From the NCBI GenBank assembly GCA_014799675.1, contig JAAVHM010000100.1:1-11980 (forward strand): 11,980 nt of DNA, given 5' to 3'. Shown piece after piece: positions 1 to 6,666 of this stretch; position 1 is the first letter of the stretch, and every line of letters begins with the position of its first letter. The notes below the pieces were generated by a model, which saw nothing but the letters and a program-made list of their open reading frames with translations, had not been told where the DNA came from and made no database searches. A program made the translations under genes and the position numbers. The stretch is from Ruminococcus sp. GTDB taxonomy: Bacteria > Bacillota > Clostridia > Oscillospirales > Ruminococcaceae.

Positions 1-235
1 CAAAGCGAGTGTAACCTGAAGCATCTGCGAAAATAATCTTATTATTTGGCATCCCTTTAGTAACTACAAGAGCCGCCTGTGAGACACCTGTCCCAATGAA
101 AATATTGGGTGGAAGCATTATCACAGAAGATAATGCTTTGTTCTTAATGAGGTCTTCTCGAACAGAACGCACTTTTTTATCTTTACGAAAAAGGAAATTG
201 GCAGAGACAAAAATATACAAAGCATAAGCACCACG
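1..235 (-). pseudogene. Type I restriction-modification methyltransferase (HsdM) fragment, N-terminal part missing, continues off the left edge
   Basis: HsdM transfers a methyl group from S-adenosylmethionine to adenine N6 as part of a type I restriction-modification complex. Translating the minus strand from about 235 down to 2 gives 78 codons with family-typical stretches: FLFRKDKK, then VREDLIKN, then MLPPNIFIGTGVSQAALVV, then IIFADAS. These match the later part of N6-adenine methylase domains (the consensus runs LFRKG..IR..LI, then LP.NLFYGTG, then ILF.DAS). The upstream part of the gene, with the SAM-binding loop and the NPPF/Y catalytic motif, is absent: the frame stays open only to about 332, the added residues look unrelated, and no methionine precedes the homologous stretch. 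The break lies near 235-268, beside the next ORF. The part beyond base 1 cannot be seen, so pseudogene status rests on the missing 5' portion. Type I assignment over another N6-methylase is likely but not certain. Confidence 0.72.
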
Positions 236-267
236 AAAAAAATCGCAATATAACGAATGACGAGCGT

Positions 268-630
268 ATGCTTCTTTCCTCGCTGAAAAGACGTCCCGGA
301 ATGTATCTGGGGACAACAACGCTGACAAATTTTATTACATGGCTTTTCGGTTATGAGGAAGCGTTGAAAATGACGGGATTGTACTCTGAGCGTGAAATTT
401 TGCCGGACGGATTTCAAGACTATACCGCCATGAAATATCTCGGATATACCAAAACTGCAATGGGGTGGTCTTCTCTTATTCTTGAGAAAGAACCCGATGA
501 AAAGAAAGCCTTTGATGTGTTTTGGGAATTGCTGGACGAGTATCTTGTCCACTTCGGTTACGAGCCGATACCGCTTTATGAGGACACTAAGGACGAGTGG
601 GAAAAATGGCGAACTCGTAAAAAAACATAA
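268..630 (+). CDS. Small hypothetical protein with an RPGMYLG motif near its N-terminus (120 aa)
   Basis: Function not recognised. The product starts MLLSSLKRRPGMYLG and continues as a soluble, charged, aromatic-rich protein with no signal peptide, membrane segment or catalytic motif. It has a C-terminal half rich in Asp/Glu and Trp (FDVFWELLDEYL, then KDEWEKW). The overall look (RPGMYLG start, GW.S.IL.KE.DE..AFD.F..LLDE) resembles small stand-alone proteins of clostridia that I recall as hypothetical or immunity-like, but this is memory-based. RPGMY(I/L)G also occurs in the N-terminus of GyrB/ParE, but the GHKL ATPase motifs are absent, so it is not a topoisomerase piece. The frame is open back to 151, yet the only nearby start is ATG 268 and it has no convincing ribosome site. 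The 5' end sits against a truncated hsdM fragment, so promoter and leader may have been lost by rearrangement. Confidence 0.6.
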   Translation: MLLSSLKRRPGMYLGTTTLTNFITWLFGYEEALKMTGLYSEREILPDGFQDYTAMKYLGYTKTAMGWSSLILEKEPDEKKAFDVFWELLDEYLVHFGYEPIPLYEDTKDEWEKWRTRKKT

Positions 631-654
631 ATAATATAAAAGGAGAAAATTACC

Positions 655-1338
655 ATGCGTGAAAGTATTTTAACAATACCAATAAGCGAAATTCTTGACC
701 CAAAGGAGGGCTGTCCCATTTGCCGAATGAGGGATATGCTGGAACAGCGTACCGTGGAGTACATCATGGGCGCGGCAATGATGGAACCCGACGTCCGTAT
801 GGAGACGAACCGCGCGGGCTTTTGTCACACACATTTTCAGCAGATGCTGAAGCAGAAAAACCGTCTTTCCCTCGCTCTTATGCTGCAAACCCACTTGGAA
901 GAGGTTGACAGACAGCTTTTCTCCCGCAGGAAGCTTTTTGAACCGAAAAACGCTAAAAAGGCAAAGCTTTCCGCGATAAACGAGACCTGCTTCGTCTGCG
1001 AAAAGGTTGACTGGGGCATGGAGCGTCTTATGCGGACATTCTTTGAAATGTACGGTCAGCAGGACTTCCGCACTCTGCTGACCGAGCAGGAGTATATCTG
1101 TCTGCCCCATTACGATCTGTTATTGTCCCTTGCGCCTGCATATTTGCAGAAAGCAGAGCTGGAAAATTTCAACAAGCTTGTGGGCGATCTTACCGAAAAA
1201 TATATCGCAACGCTTTACGCGGACGTTTCCCACTACTGCTCAATGTACGACTACCGAAACACGGGCAAGGATGCGGACTGGGGCAATTCCAAGGACAGCA
1301 TTGAGCGCGCGATAAAGTTCCTTGTGTCAAGGAATTGA
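655..1338 (+). CDS. DUF6062-type cysteine-rich protein, putative metal-binding (227 aa)
   Basis: No biochemical function is known to me; assignment to the DUF6062 family of Firmicutes proteins is from general resemblance. The start is well set by AGGAG at 641-645, nine bases before ATG 655. The protein is soluble, with no signal peptide or membrane segment. It carries two equivalent metal-type motifs: C20-x2-C23 followed by C57-x2-H60, and C112-x2-C115 followed by C149-x2-H152. The distance between pair members is 34 residues in both modules (C23 to C57, C115 to C149), so this looks like an internally duplicated CxxC-x33-CxxH unit, probably binding one zinc (or a redox pair) per module. Helical, charged linkers separate them. 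The gene is followed 67 bases later by the CDP-glucose dehydratase on the same strand with no terminator between, so co-transcription is likely, though a functional tie is not evident. Confidence 0.75.
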   Translation: MRESILTIPISEILDPKEGCPICRMRDMLEQRTVEYIMGAAMMEPDVRMETNRAGFCHTHFQQMLKQKNRLSLALMLQTHLEEVDRQLFSRRKLFEPKNAKKAKLSAINETCFVCEKVDWGMERLMRTFFEMYGQQDFRTLLTEQEYICLPHYDLLLSLAPAYLQKAELENFNKLVGDLTEKYIATLYADVSHYCSMYDYRNTGKDADWGNSKDSIERAIKFLVSRN

Positions 1339-1405
1339 TTTACTGAAAGTATAATTTTAAATTGTATTACTATAAGTTGTGAAACGCCGTTGGAGGGAAA
1401 TGCAG

Positions 1406-2485
1406 ATGTCCGATAATTTTGATTTGAACTTTTACAAGGGCAGACGTGTTTTTATTACAGGGCATACGGGCTTCAAGGGAAGCTGGCTTTGCAGGCTTCT
1501 CCTGAACGCAGGGGCGGAGGTAACGGGTTACGCTTTGGCGGCGGGGAAGCCCTCCCTTTTTGATATTGCGGACGTTTCCTCCAACATTAATTCGCTGACG
1601 GGGGATATAAGGGATTTGGAAAGTCTCCGCAGGGCTTTTTCCGAGGCTAAGCCCGAGATAGTTTTCCACCTTGCGGCGCAGCCCATTGTCAGGGAAAGCT
1701 ACAAAAACCCCGCTTACACCTATGAGACCAACGTTATGGGGACGGTGAATGTCCTTGAATGTATCAGGCTCGTATGTGCCAAGGAGAATAGCTCTGTACG
1801 GTCTTTTCTGAATGTCACCACCGACAAGGTCTACATGAACAGAAAAACGGAAAAGGGTTACACGGAAAGCGAAGTCCTTAACGGCTGTGACCCGTATTCA
1901 AACTCAAAATCCTGCTCGGAGCTTGTGACAAATACTTACAAAAACTGCTTTCTGGACGGTCTCGGGGTGCGCGTCTCAACGGCTCGGGGCGGGAACGTTA
2001 TCGGCGGCGGCGACTTCGGGGCGGACAGGATAGTCCCCGACTGCGTGAGAGCAGTAAGCGATGGCAGGAAAATATTGGTGAGAAATCCCAATTCCGTCCG
2101 ACCGTATCAGCACGTTCTGGAGGCTTTGGCGGCGTACCTTATGATAGGGTCGGGACAGTACGGAAACTCCGAGCTTGCGGGGAGCTATAACGTTGCTCCC
2201 GACGAGTGCGTGACCACAGGCGCGCTTGCGGAGCTTTTCTGCAAATACTGGGGCGGGGACGCTTCATGGGAGACCCGCGGGGAAAGCAATGCTCCCGAGG
2301 AAGTAAACTTTCTTAAGCTTGACTGCTCAAAGCTTAAATCGGCTTTCGGCTGGAAGCCTGTTTGGGATATCGAAAAGGGCATGGAGGAGACCTGCCGCTT
2401 TACAAAAGTCATGCTGACAGGCGGGGACGTACCCGGTGAAATGGACAGGGAGATAATGGAATTTTTTAAATGCGTTCCGAAATGA
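1406..2485 (+). CDS. rfbG: CDP-glucose 4,6-dehydratase (359 aa)
   Basis: This NAD-dependent short-chain dehydrogenase/reductase (extended type) converts CDP-D-glucose to CDP-4-keto-6-deoxy-D-glucose, the entry step to CDP-linked dideoxy and deoxy sugars of surface polysaccharides. Evidence: the family-specific nucleotide-binding sequence GHTGFKGSWL at residues 19-28, HLAAQPIVRESY at 88-99, active-site TTDK at 138-141, the YxxxK pair (Y164, K168), ARGGNVIGGGD at 193-203, and RPYQHVLEAL at 232-241. Its 359 aa agrees with the usual length of about 355-360. The frame is open from a GTG at 1379 with ATGs at 1400 and 1406; GGAGGG at 1392-1397 sits eight bases before 1406 but overlaps or crowds the others, so 1406 is chosen. 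The usual partners (rfbF cytidylyltransferase, rfbH dehydrase) are not adjacent, so this is an orphan copy here. A strong intrinsic terminator follows. Confidence 0.93.
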   Translation: MSDNFDLNFYKGRRVFITGHTGFKGSWLCRLLLNAGAEVTGYALAAGKPSLFDIADVSSNINSLTGDIRDLESLRRAFSEAKPEIVFHLAAQPIVRESYKNPAYTYETNVMGTVNVLECIRLVCAKENSSVRSFLNVTTDKVYMNRKTEKGYTESEVLNGCDPYSNSKSCSELVTNTYKNCFLDGLGVRVSTARGGNVIGGGDFGADRIVPDCVRAVSDGRKILVRNPNSVRPYQHVLEALAAYLMIGSGQYGNSELAGSYNVAPDECVTTGALAELFCKYWGGDASWETRGESNAPEEVNFLKLDCSKLKSAFGWKPVWDIEKGMEETCRFTKVMLTGGDVPGEMDREIMEFFKCVPK

Positions 2486-2497
2486 AAATACAACAAG

Positions 2498-2533
2498 TAA
2501 AAATCCTGTTTAATAATACAAACAGGATTTTTA
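2498..2533 (+). terminator. Intrinsic terminator after rfbG
   Basis: A perfect inverted repeat pairs 2498-2511 with 2520-2533. The core is ATCCTGTTT with AAACAGGAT, extended by A/T pairs; the loop is eight bases. The descending arm is T-rich and is followed by TTTT, so it works as a rho-independent terminator 12 bases past the rfbG stop. The flanking A-run also allows function on the other strand. Confidence 0.88.
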
Positions 2534-2609
2534 TTTTGTCAAAAATTACTGCCGATTTTGGGCAAATTGCTATAGATTGAAAATTTTTGTAATTTCTTAA
2601 TAAAAACAT

Positions 2610-2638
2610 TTGACATTTGAGTGAAAAAATAGTACAAT
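2610..2638 (+). promoter_or_regulatory. Sigma-A-type promoter P1 (distal)
   Basis: TTGACA at 2610-2615, a 17-base spacer and TACAAT at 2633-2638 form a near-consensus vegetative promoter. Predicted transcription start is near 2645, which would give a leader of roughly 315 bases before pilC. No ORF with a good start lies in that leader and no intrinsic terminator was evident before pilC. P1 could therefore be an upstream pil promoter with a long regulatory leader, or the promoter of a small RNA. Confidence 0.62.
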
Positions 2639-2712
2639 ATGTATATGGGCAGTTTGACGTAAAGCAGGTCGGTATGCGGAAATATGGCGGAAATATAAAA
2701 AAGTCCCTGCAA

Positions 2713-2725
2713 AACAAAGTTTGTT
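2713..2725. repeat. Short palindrome AACAAA-G-TTTGTT, possible operator
   Basis: A perfect 6+1+6 inverted repeat lies between the two promoter-like signals. The one-base centre rules out a stable RNA hairpin, so a dimeric DNA-binding protein site is the more natural reading. It is AT-rich and short, so chance occurrence is quite possible. Confidence 0.25.
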
Positions 2726-2846
2726 AATGATTTTACAATACTTTTTTCGTTTCATTTGGATATTTTAATCAATAGAAATACGCCGAAAAATATCTTTTTT
2801 GTGATAATGTGAGAATATTTATTGCAGATTTGTTTAAAATAACATA

Positions 2847-2875
2847 TTGCTAATTTTATAATAAAATGTTATAAT
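2847..2875 (+). promoter_or_regulatory. Extended -10 promoter P2 of the pilus operon
   Basis: TATAAT at 2870-2875 is a perfect -10 box, preceded by TG at 2867-2868 (extended -10). TTGCTA at 2847-2852 is a partial -35 box at exactly 17 bases. Predicted start is near 2882, giving a leader of about 78 bases to pilC. That leader contains GGAGGT at 2943-2948, eleven bases before the ATG. This is the best candidate for the main operon promoter. Confidence 0.7.
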
Positions 2876-2903
2876 ATTTAAGAAACCTATTTTAAATGGT
2901 GTC

Positions 2904-2921
2904 AAGGGCAATTTATGCCTT
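2904..2921 (+). promoter_or_regulatory. Small hairpin in the pilC leader
   Basis: AAGGGCA at 2904-2910 can pair with TGCCTT at 2916-2921, with one bulged G and a five-base loop. A second small stem GATAA/TTATC follows at 2924-2936. Both lie between the P2 start and the pilC ribosome site. I could not match this leader to a c-di-GMP-I or c-di-GMP-II riboswitch, which do control T4P genes in some clostridia. Role unknown. Confidence 0.25.
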
Positions 2922-2959
2922 AAGATAATTTTTATCCATATCGGAGGTGTCAAATATTT

Positions 2960-4159
2960 ATGAAGACATTTGTCTATACGGCGACAGACGTTCAGGGCAA
3001 TACCATTAAAAACGCCCGAATGACCGCCGAGGACGTAAATGACTTTTTGGAAAAGATCCATGAAAAGGGGCTTTTCTGCTCCAGCTATAAGGAAACTAAA
3101 TCCAAAGATTCAAATACGCTTCATAAGTTCAATCTGAAAGAGCTGTCCTATAACTGCCGTCAGCTCAGCGCAATGCTTACTTCCGGATTAACGCTGGTAA
3201 GAGCATTGGATATCCTGTATAAGGAACAGGAAAAAGACGCTGCAAAGCAAGTGTTCAGAGATATTTACGAAGAGGTTCAGAAGGGTTCTTCTTTCTCTGA
3301 CGCGCTGAAAATGCAGCAGGGCGCTTTCCCCGACTTCTTTGTTTCAATGGTTCAGGCGGGTGAGACCTCCGGTTCATTGGATATCATTGTAAAACGTCTT
3401 GAGCTTTACTACGACAAGCAGAACAAGCTCAACAACAAGATCAAAAGCTCAATGATGTACCCTATCATTCTCGGCGTTCTCTGCGTGGGCGTTGTAATCC
3501 TTTTGTGTACGTTCGTTCTCCCGATGTTCCGAGACCTTATGGGTGAAGATCAGATGCCTGCCCTCAGTAAGGCGCTGTTTGCTTTCTCGGACAGCATAAG
3601 AGGTTATTGGTACATATATCTGAGCGTTATTTTTGCAATAGTTTTTATCACGTATTTTGCTCTGAAGGTTCCCGATGTGCGGTATAAATGGGATAGGTTC
3701 ATATGTAAGTGTCCCAAGGTCGGAAAGCTGATCATAAAGGTTTACACGGGTCGTTTTGCAAGAACTCTTTCGTCTCTTTATTCATCGGGTATCCCAATGG
3801 TCGAGAGCCTTGAGCGTTCGGCGGCTATCCTCGGAAACAGCTATATTGAAAAGTCGTTCATGACAGTAGTTGACGAAGTAAAGCAGGGCGAACAGCTTTC
3901 CGTTTCAATTCAGAGAACAGGTATTTTCGAGTCAATGTTCTGCTCTATCATCTATGTTGGTGAAGAGTCCGGTGCGCTGGATACTATCCTTGAAAAGTCA
4001 GCCGACTTCTACGAGGACGAGTCGGACGAAGCTATCGGACGTCTTGTAGGAATGATCGAGCCTATCATGATCATATTCATGGGTCTTGTTGTAGGTATGG
4101 TTCTGGGAGCTATCTTCCCGCTTCTCTACGGCGGTATCGGCGAGATCGCAAACGGCTAA
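2960..4159 (+). CDS. pilC: Type IV pilus inner-membrane platform protein PilC (GspF family, 399 aa)
   Basis: PilC is the polytopic membrane protein that sits on the assembly ATPase and feeds pilin subunits into the growing fibre. The sequence shows the two tandem GspF domains of the family. Equivalent stretches are QLSAMLTSGLTLVRALDIL at 68-86 with TLSSLYSSGIPMVESLERS at 269-287, and QAGETSGSLDII at 132-143 with VGEESGALDTIL at 333-344. Three hydrophobic segments lie at about 167-190, 217-237 and 366-390. The length of 399 aa is normal for the family. The N-terminal VYTATDVQGN resembles the usual Y.A.d..G start of PilC. GGAGGT at 2943-2948 precedes the ATG. It is the first gene of the operon; the pilMN gene starts 69 bases after the stop. 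Base composition is close to that of pilMN and richer in GC than the downstream pilin genes. Confidence 0.95.
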   Translation: MKTFVYTATDVQGNTIKNARMTAEDVNDFLEKIHEKGLFCSSYKETKSKDSNTLHKFNLKELSYNCRQLSAMLTSGLTLVRALDILYKEQEKDAAKQVFRDIYEEVQKGSSFSDALKMQQGAFPDFFVSMVQAGETSGSLDIIVKRLELYYDKQNKLNNKIKSSMMYPIILGVLCVGVVILLCTFVLPMFRDLMGEDQMPALSKALFAFSDSIRGYWYIYLSVIFAIVFITYFALKVPDVRYKWDRFICKCPKVGKLIIKVYTGRFARTLSSLYSSGIPMVESLERSAAILGNSYIEKSFMTVVDEVKQGEQLSVSIQRTGIFESMFCSIIYVGEESGALDTILEKSADFYEDESDEAIGRLVGMIEPIMIIFMGLVVGMVLGAIFPLLYGGIGEIANG

Positions 4160-4228
4160 GCTAAAAGCCCGGATAAACAAAAGTGCGTTAAATTAAATTA
4201 TTAAATAAAAATTTGTGAGGTGACGAGT

Positions 4229-5767
4229 ATGCTTTCATTTGATATTACCGACAGACACGTCCGCATTATTCGTGGTACTGAAAACCACGGCAAGATAAAG
4301 GTTGCCGACGCTACCACGATAGATGTTGAAGAGGGTCTGATTGTTAATGGTCACATTAAAGATATACCCAAAATGGCAACAATCATCAACGATGAGCTTA
4401 AAAACAAGAGAATGGCTGACAAGGAAGCTGTTATCAGCATTTCTTCAAACCTTATCATTTTTAAGGAACTGCATATCCCGAAAGCTAAGGGTACACAGCT
4501 TCTGACTATCGTTCAGAACCAGATGCAGACAACAATGGGAATCGCGGACGACTATTCGATCTCCTACACCATTGCGGGCGAGATCGAGGAGGACGGCGTT
4601 CAGGCTATGAAAGTCCTTGCGACTGCGTGTCCTTTCGAGGTAGTTGACTGCTTCAGAAAGGTGTTCTCAATGCTTGGCATTGCGCTCCGTTCGGTGGCTG
4701 TTTCCTGCAATACTATTTCGAGAATCATTCTCAACAACCCCAAGAACAAGGCAAAGATGCCTATGCTCCTTGTACAGATCGACCCGACCTTTGTAAGTCT
4801 TAACCTGTATGAGAACAATCAGCTTACATTCTCCCGTTTCGCTTCGATCGACCCCGAGGACTACGATAACTCCGAGGACTACATCTATGAAGCGGTAAAC
4901 GAAAACGTGTTCAGAATGTTCCAGTTCCAGAGGTCGAGAAACGGAGACAATCCTATCCAGAACGTTGTTTTCTACGGTGAGACAACAGAGTATATCCGTC
5001 TTACGAACGCTTTGGAGCAAATGGATATCACCACGAGCATTCTCAGTACGCCCAATAATATCGGCGGATATGAAAACTTTGAGTTCCAGGAGTACGCAAA
5101 CGCTATCGGCGCTATGTTCCGTACCAACAAGGATACCGAGCGTATCAACCTTATCGAGGTAGACGCGGCGGTAGGACGTTCCAACGCAGGCGCTTCGTTC
5201 TTTGCAAGCGTTGCGGGCGCTGCTATAGTTTCCGCGGCAGTTGTCGGAGCTGTCTGGCTTTTCGGAAACATTCAGGTGAACCAGTACAACAGCGAGACTG
5301 CCGAGATACAGGCTTGGATGGACTCTCCCGAAGTTGCGGCTCAGATAGCGGCTGTTGACGCTGCTCAGGAAAAGCTTGACAAGGTAAATGTTGTTAAGGA
5401 AGTTGTTGATACGGCGGTTACGAATTACGAATCGAGACCTGTATTCACATCGCAGGTAATAGATGATATTGAAGCTAATTTCAGAGGAACAAGCGTTGAA
5501 TGGACAACACTTTCTTTCGGAAACGGCGCAATGTCGATAACCTGTACCGCAAACGATAACGACGAGCCTGCACAGGTTGTCGGTAATTTCATTGAACAGG
5601 ATATTTTTGACAACATTACATACAACGGCTTCACCTATGAAGACGGTAACGATGAGGCGGGTTCAGCCAGCTATGAGTTTACGATAAGCTTTGATGTGCG
5701 CGAGATCGAAATTGCTGAACCGGAAGAACCCGACGCTGCTGCTGAAGACGAAGCAGAAGCTAACTGA
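4229..5767 (+). CDS. pilMN: Fused PilM-PilN pilus assembly protein (512 aa)
   Basis: Residues 1 to about 300 resemble PilM, the cytoplasmic actin-like protein of T4P machines. Residues from about 306 on resemble PilN: INLIEVD at 306-312 corresponds to the INLLP-type peptide that docks into PilM, and a transmembrane segment follows at about 324-346. After it come an Ala/Glu-rich helix and an alpha/beta periplasm-type domain (outside the membrane here), ending in an acidic Glu/Asp/Ala tail. A single PilMN polypeptide is annotated in the Clostridioides difficile T4P cluster, so the fusion has precedent. The start is ATG 4229, six bases after GAGGTG at 4217-4222; the in-frame GTG at 4220 lies inside that ribosome site. 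Odd point: PilM nucleotide-binding signatures look eroded (DITDRHVR at 5-12 in place of DIG...K, and VQIDPTFVSL at 182-191 in place of a DIGG/A..T motif). ATP binding is therefore doubtful. pilO follows after 20 bases. Confidence 0.88.
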   Translation: MLSFDITDRHVRIIRGTENHGKIKVADATTIDVEEGLIVNGHIKDIPKMATIINDELKNKRMADKEAVISISSNLIIFKELHIPKAKGTQLLTIVQNQMQTTMGIADDYSISYTIAGEIEEDGVQAMKVLATACPFEVVDCFRKVFSMLGIALRSVAVSCNTISRIILNNPKNKAKMPMLLVQIDPTFVSLNLYENNQLTFSRFASIDPEDYDNSEDYIYEAVNENVFRMFQFQRSRNGDNPIQNVVFYGETTEYIRLTNALEQMDITTSILSTPNNIGGYENFEFQEYANAIGAMFRTNKDTERINLIEVDAAVGRSNAGASFFASVAGAAIVSAAVVGAVWLFGNIQVNQYNSETAEIQAWMDSPEVAAQIAAVDAAQEKLDKVNVVKEVVDTAVTNYESRPVFTSQVIDDIEANFRGTSVEWTTLSFGNGAMSITCTANDNDEPAQVVGNFIEQDIFDNITYNGFTYEDGNDEAGSASYEFTISFDVREIEIAEPEEPDAAAEDEAEAN

Positions 5768-5787
5768 GAAAAGGCAGGTGATTGAAA

Positions 5788-6564
5788 ATGAATATGAAGC
5801 TTTCATACAGAGACAAGGTCATCTTTATTGTAGTGCTTATCATAATTATTCTTGTTGCGGGATTTTTCCTCTTCATTCAGCCTAAGTTCAATGAAGTAAG
5901 CTCTGCCCAGAGAAAACTTGAAAACAAGCAGCAGGAAAAAGTTGAGCTTGAAGAAAAGATAGCTACTTTGCCCGATATTATTGATTCCATTAAAGCTACC
6001 GCTGACGAGATCGGCGAGAAGCAGGGCATTTTCCTTGAAGAGCAGGATCCGTACCTCAACGAGACGTACATAAGAGAAGCGCTTACGGCTGAGAGGGTCG
6101 AGGTCAAGGAAATGAACACGACTTATACAACGGCAGGAAGGATAAACAGGTATACTGTCGATCCTAAGAATATTCTTGCATATGATAATAAGATGAGCGC
6201 TGACCTTTACAACGAGCTTCCGCAAGAGGTTTACGATGTGTATAACAAGGTAGCCGGCGAGTCTTTCCCGAACACGACTATTGGTATAACTACGGTAAAT
6301 GTAACATTTTCCGGAGGAAGCAATATGGTAGAGAACGCCAAGAGAGCTATCAACCGCATTGCGGAAGATGAAAAGACGATAATACTCAACACTATAGCTT
6401 TAGAGGTGGAAGATACTCCGTTAGTTGTGGTTGACAGCGCAGATGAGCAGGAGGTTTCGGCAACTATCACAATGTATTCTATTTTCCCGCTGAACGTAGA
6501 GCAGGTTAAGCAGGAAACTGCCGATATAAAGCCGATCGAGTCGTCTGAAGAACCGGCAGAATAA
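5788..6564 (+). CDS. pilO: PilO-like type IV pilus alignment-complex protein (258 aa)
   Basis: PilO forms dimers with PilN across the inner membrane and links PilM to the fibre. The architecture matches: short basic cytoplasmic N-terminus (MNMKLSYRDK), one transmembrane helix at about 11-30, a charged coiled-coil region at about 34-78 (QRKLENKQQEKVELEEK), and then a mixed alpha/beta domain ending in an acidic tail (IESSEEPAE). Identification rests on this layout and on position directly after pilMN; sequence identity in this family is low. ATG 5788 is chosen over TTG 5782 because AGGTG at 5776-5780 is seven bases from the ATG but only one base from the TTG. The spacing of 20 bases from pilMN indicates translational linkage. 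A stem-loop and a gap of 102 bases separate it from the following large pilin gene. Confidence 0.82.
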   Translation: MNMKLSYRDKVIFIVVLIIIILVAGFFLFIQPKFNEVSSAQRKLENKQQEKVELEEKIATLPDIIDSIKATADEIGEKQGIFLEEQDPYLNETYIREALTAERVEVKEMNTTYTTAGRINRYTVDPKNILAYDNKMSADLYNELPQEVYDVYNKVAGESFPNTTIGITTVNVTFSGGSNMVENAKRAINRIAEDEKTIILNTIALEVEDTPLVVVDSADEQEVSATITMYSIFPLNVEQVKQETADIKPIESSEEPAE

Positions 6565-6571
6565 TTAAATT

Positions 6572-6618
6572 ACTGGGTCAGGACCGATAAATCAAAAATG
6601 GTTTATCGGTTAAGCCCG
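6572..6618 (+). promoter_or_regulatory. Stem-loop between pilO and the large pilin gene
   Basis: ACCGATAAA at 6583-6591 pairs perfectly with TTTATCGGT at 6602-6610 across a ten-base loop. An outer GGG (6575-6577) and CCC (6615-6617) can add pairs. No T-run follows, so it is not a standard terminator. In-operon stem-loops of this sort can protect or mark processed mRNA ends and unbalance expression between neighbours. An in-frame ATG at 6598 lies in the loop, which argues against it as the start of the next gene. Confidence 0.55.
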
Positions 6619-6666
6619 TATAAAAGAATATTTAAGAGAGAATTTTTTGAGAAAGGGTGGATGAAG

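Noticed and set aside
268..320. GyrB/ParE fragment because of RPGMYLG
   Set aside because: Only this short motif matches. The remaining protein lacks GHKL ATPase motifs and has a different composition and size.
121..552. Minus-strand 143-codon open frame
   Set aside because: It overlaps the plus-strand RPGMYLG gene and the real HsdM-like frame, is in a different frame from the HsdM similarity, and has no family-like sequence.
670..1110. Minus-strand 146-codon open frame inside the DUF6062 gene
   Set aside because: Shadow of the strongly supported plus-strand gene with its own ribosome site and conserved Cys/His pattern.
1350..1355. TATAAT box between the DUF6062 gene and rfbG as a promoter
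   Set aside because: No acceptable -35 hexamer was seen at 16-18 bases upstream, so read-through from the preceding gene is the simpler view.
2640..2960. c-di-GMP riboswitch upstream of pilC
   Set aside because: Expected from C. difficile biology, but the conserved GEMM-I and c-di-GMP-II core sequences could not be found in the leader by eye.
6598..6666. Longer N-terminus for the giant pilin starting at ATG 6598
   Set aside because: That ATG is in a hairpin loop and lacks a ribosome site, and the extra 23 residues would bury the basic-plus-hydrophobic N-terminus that defines the pilin family.
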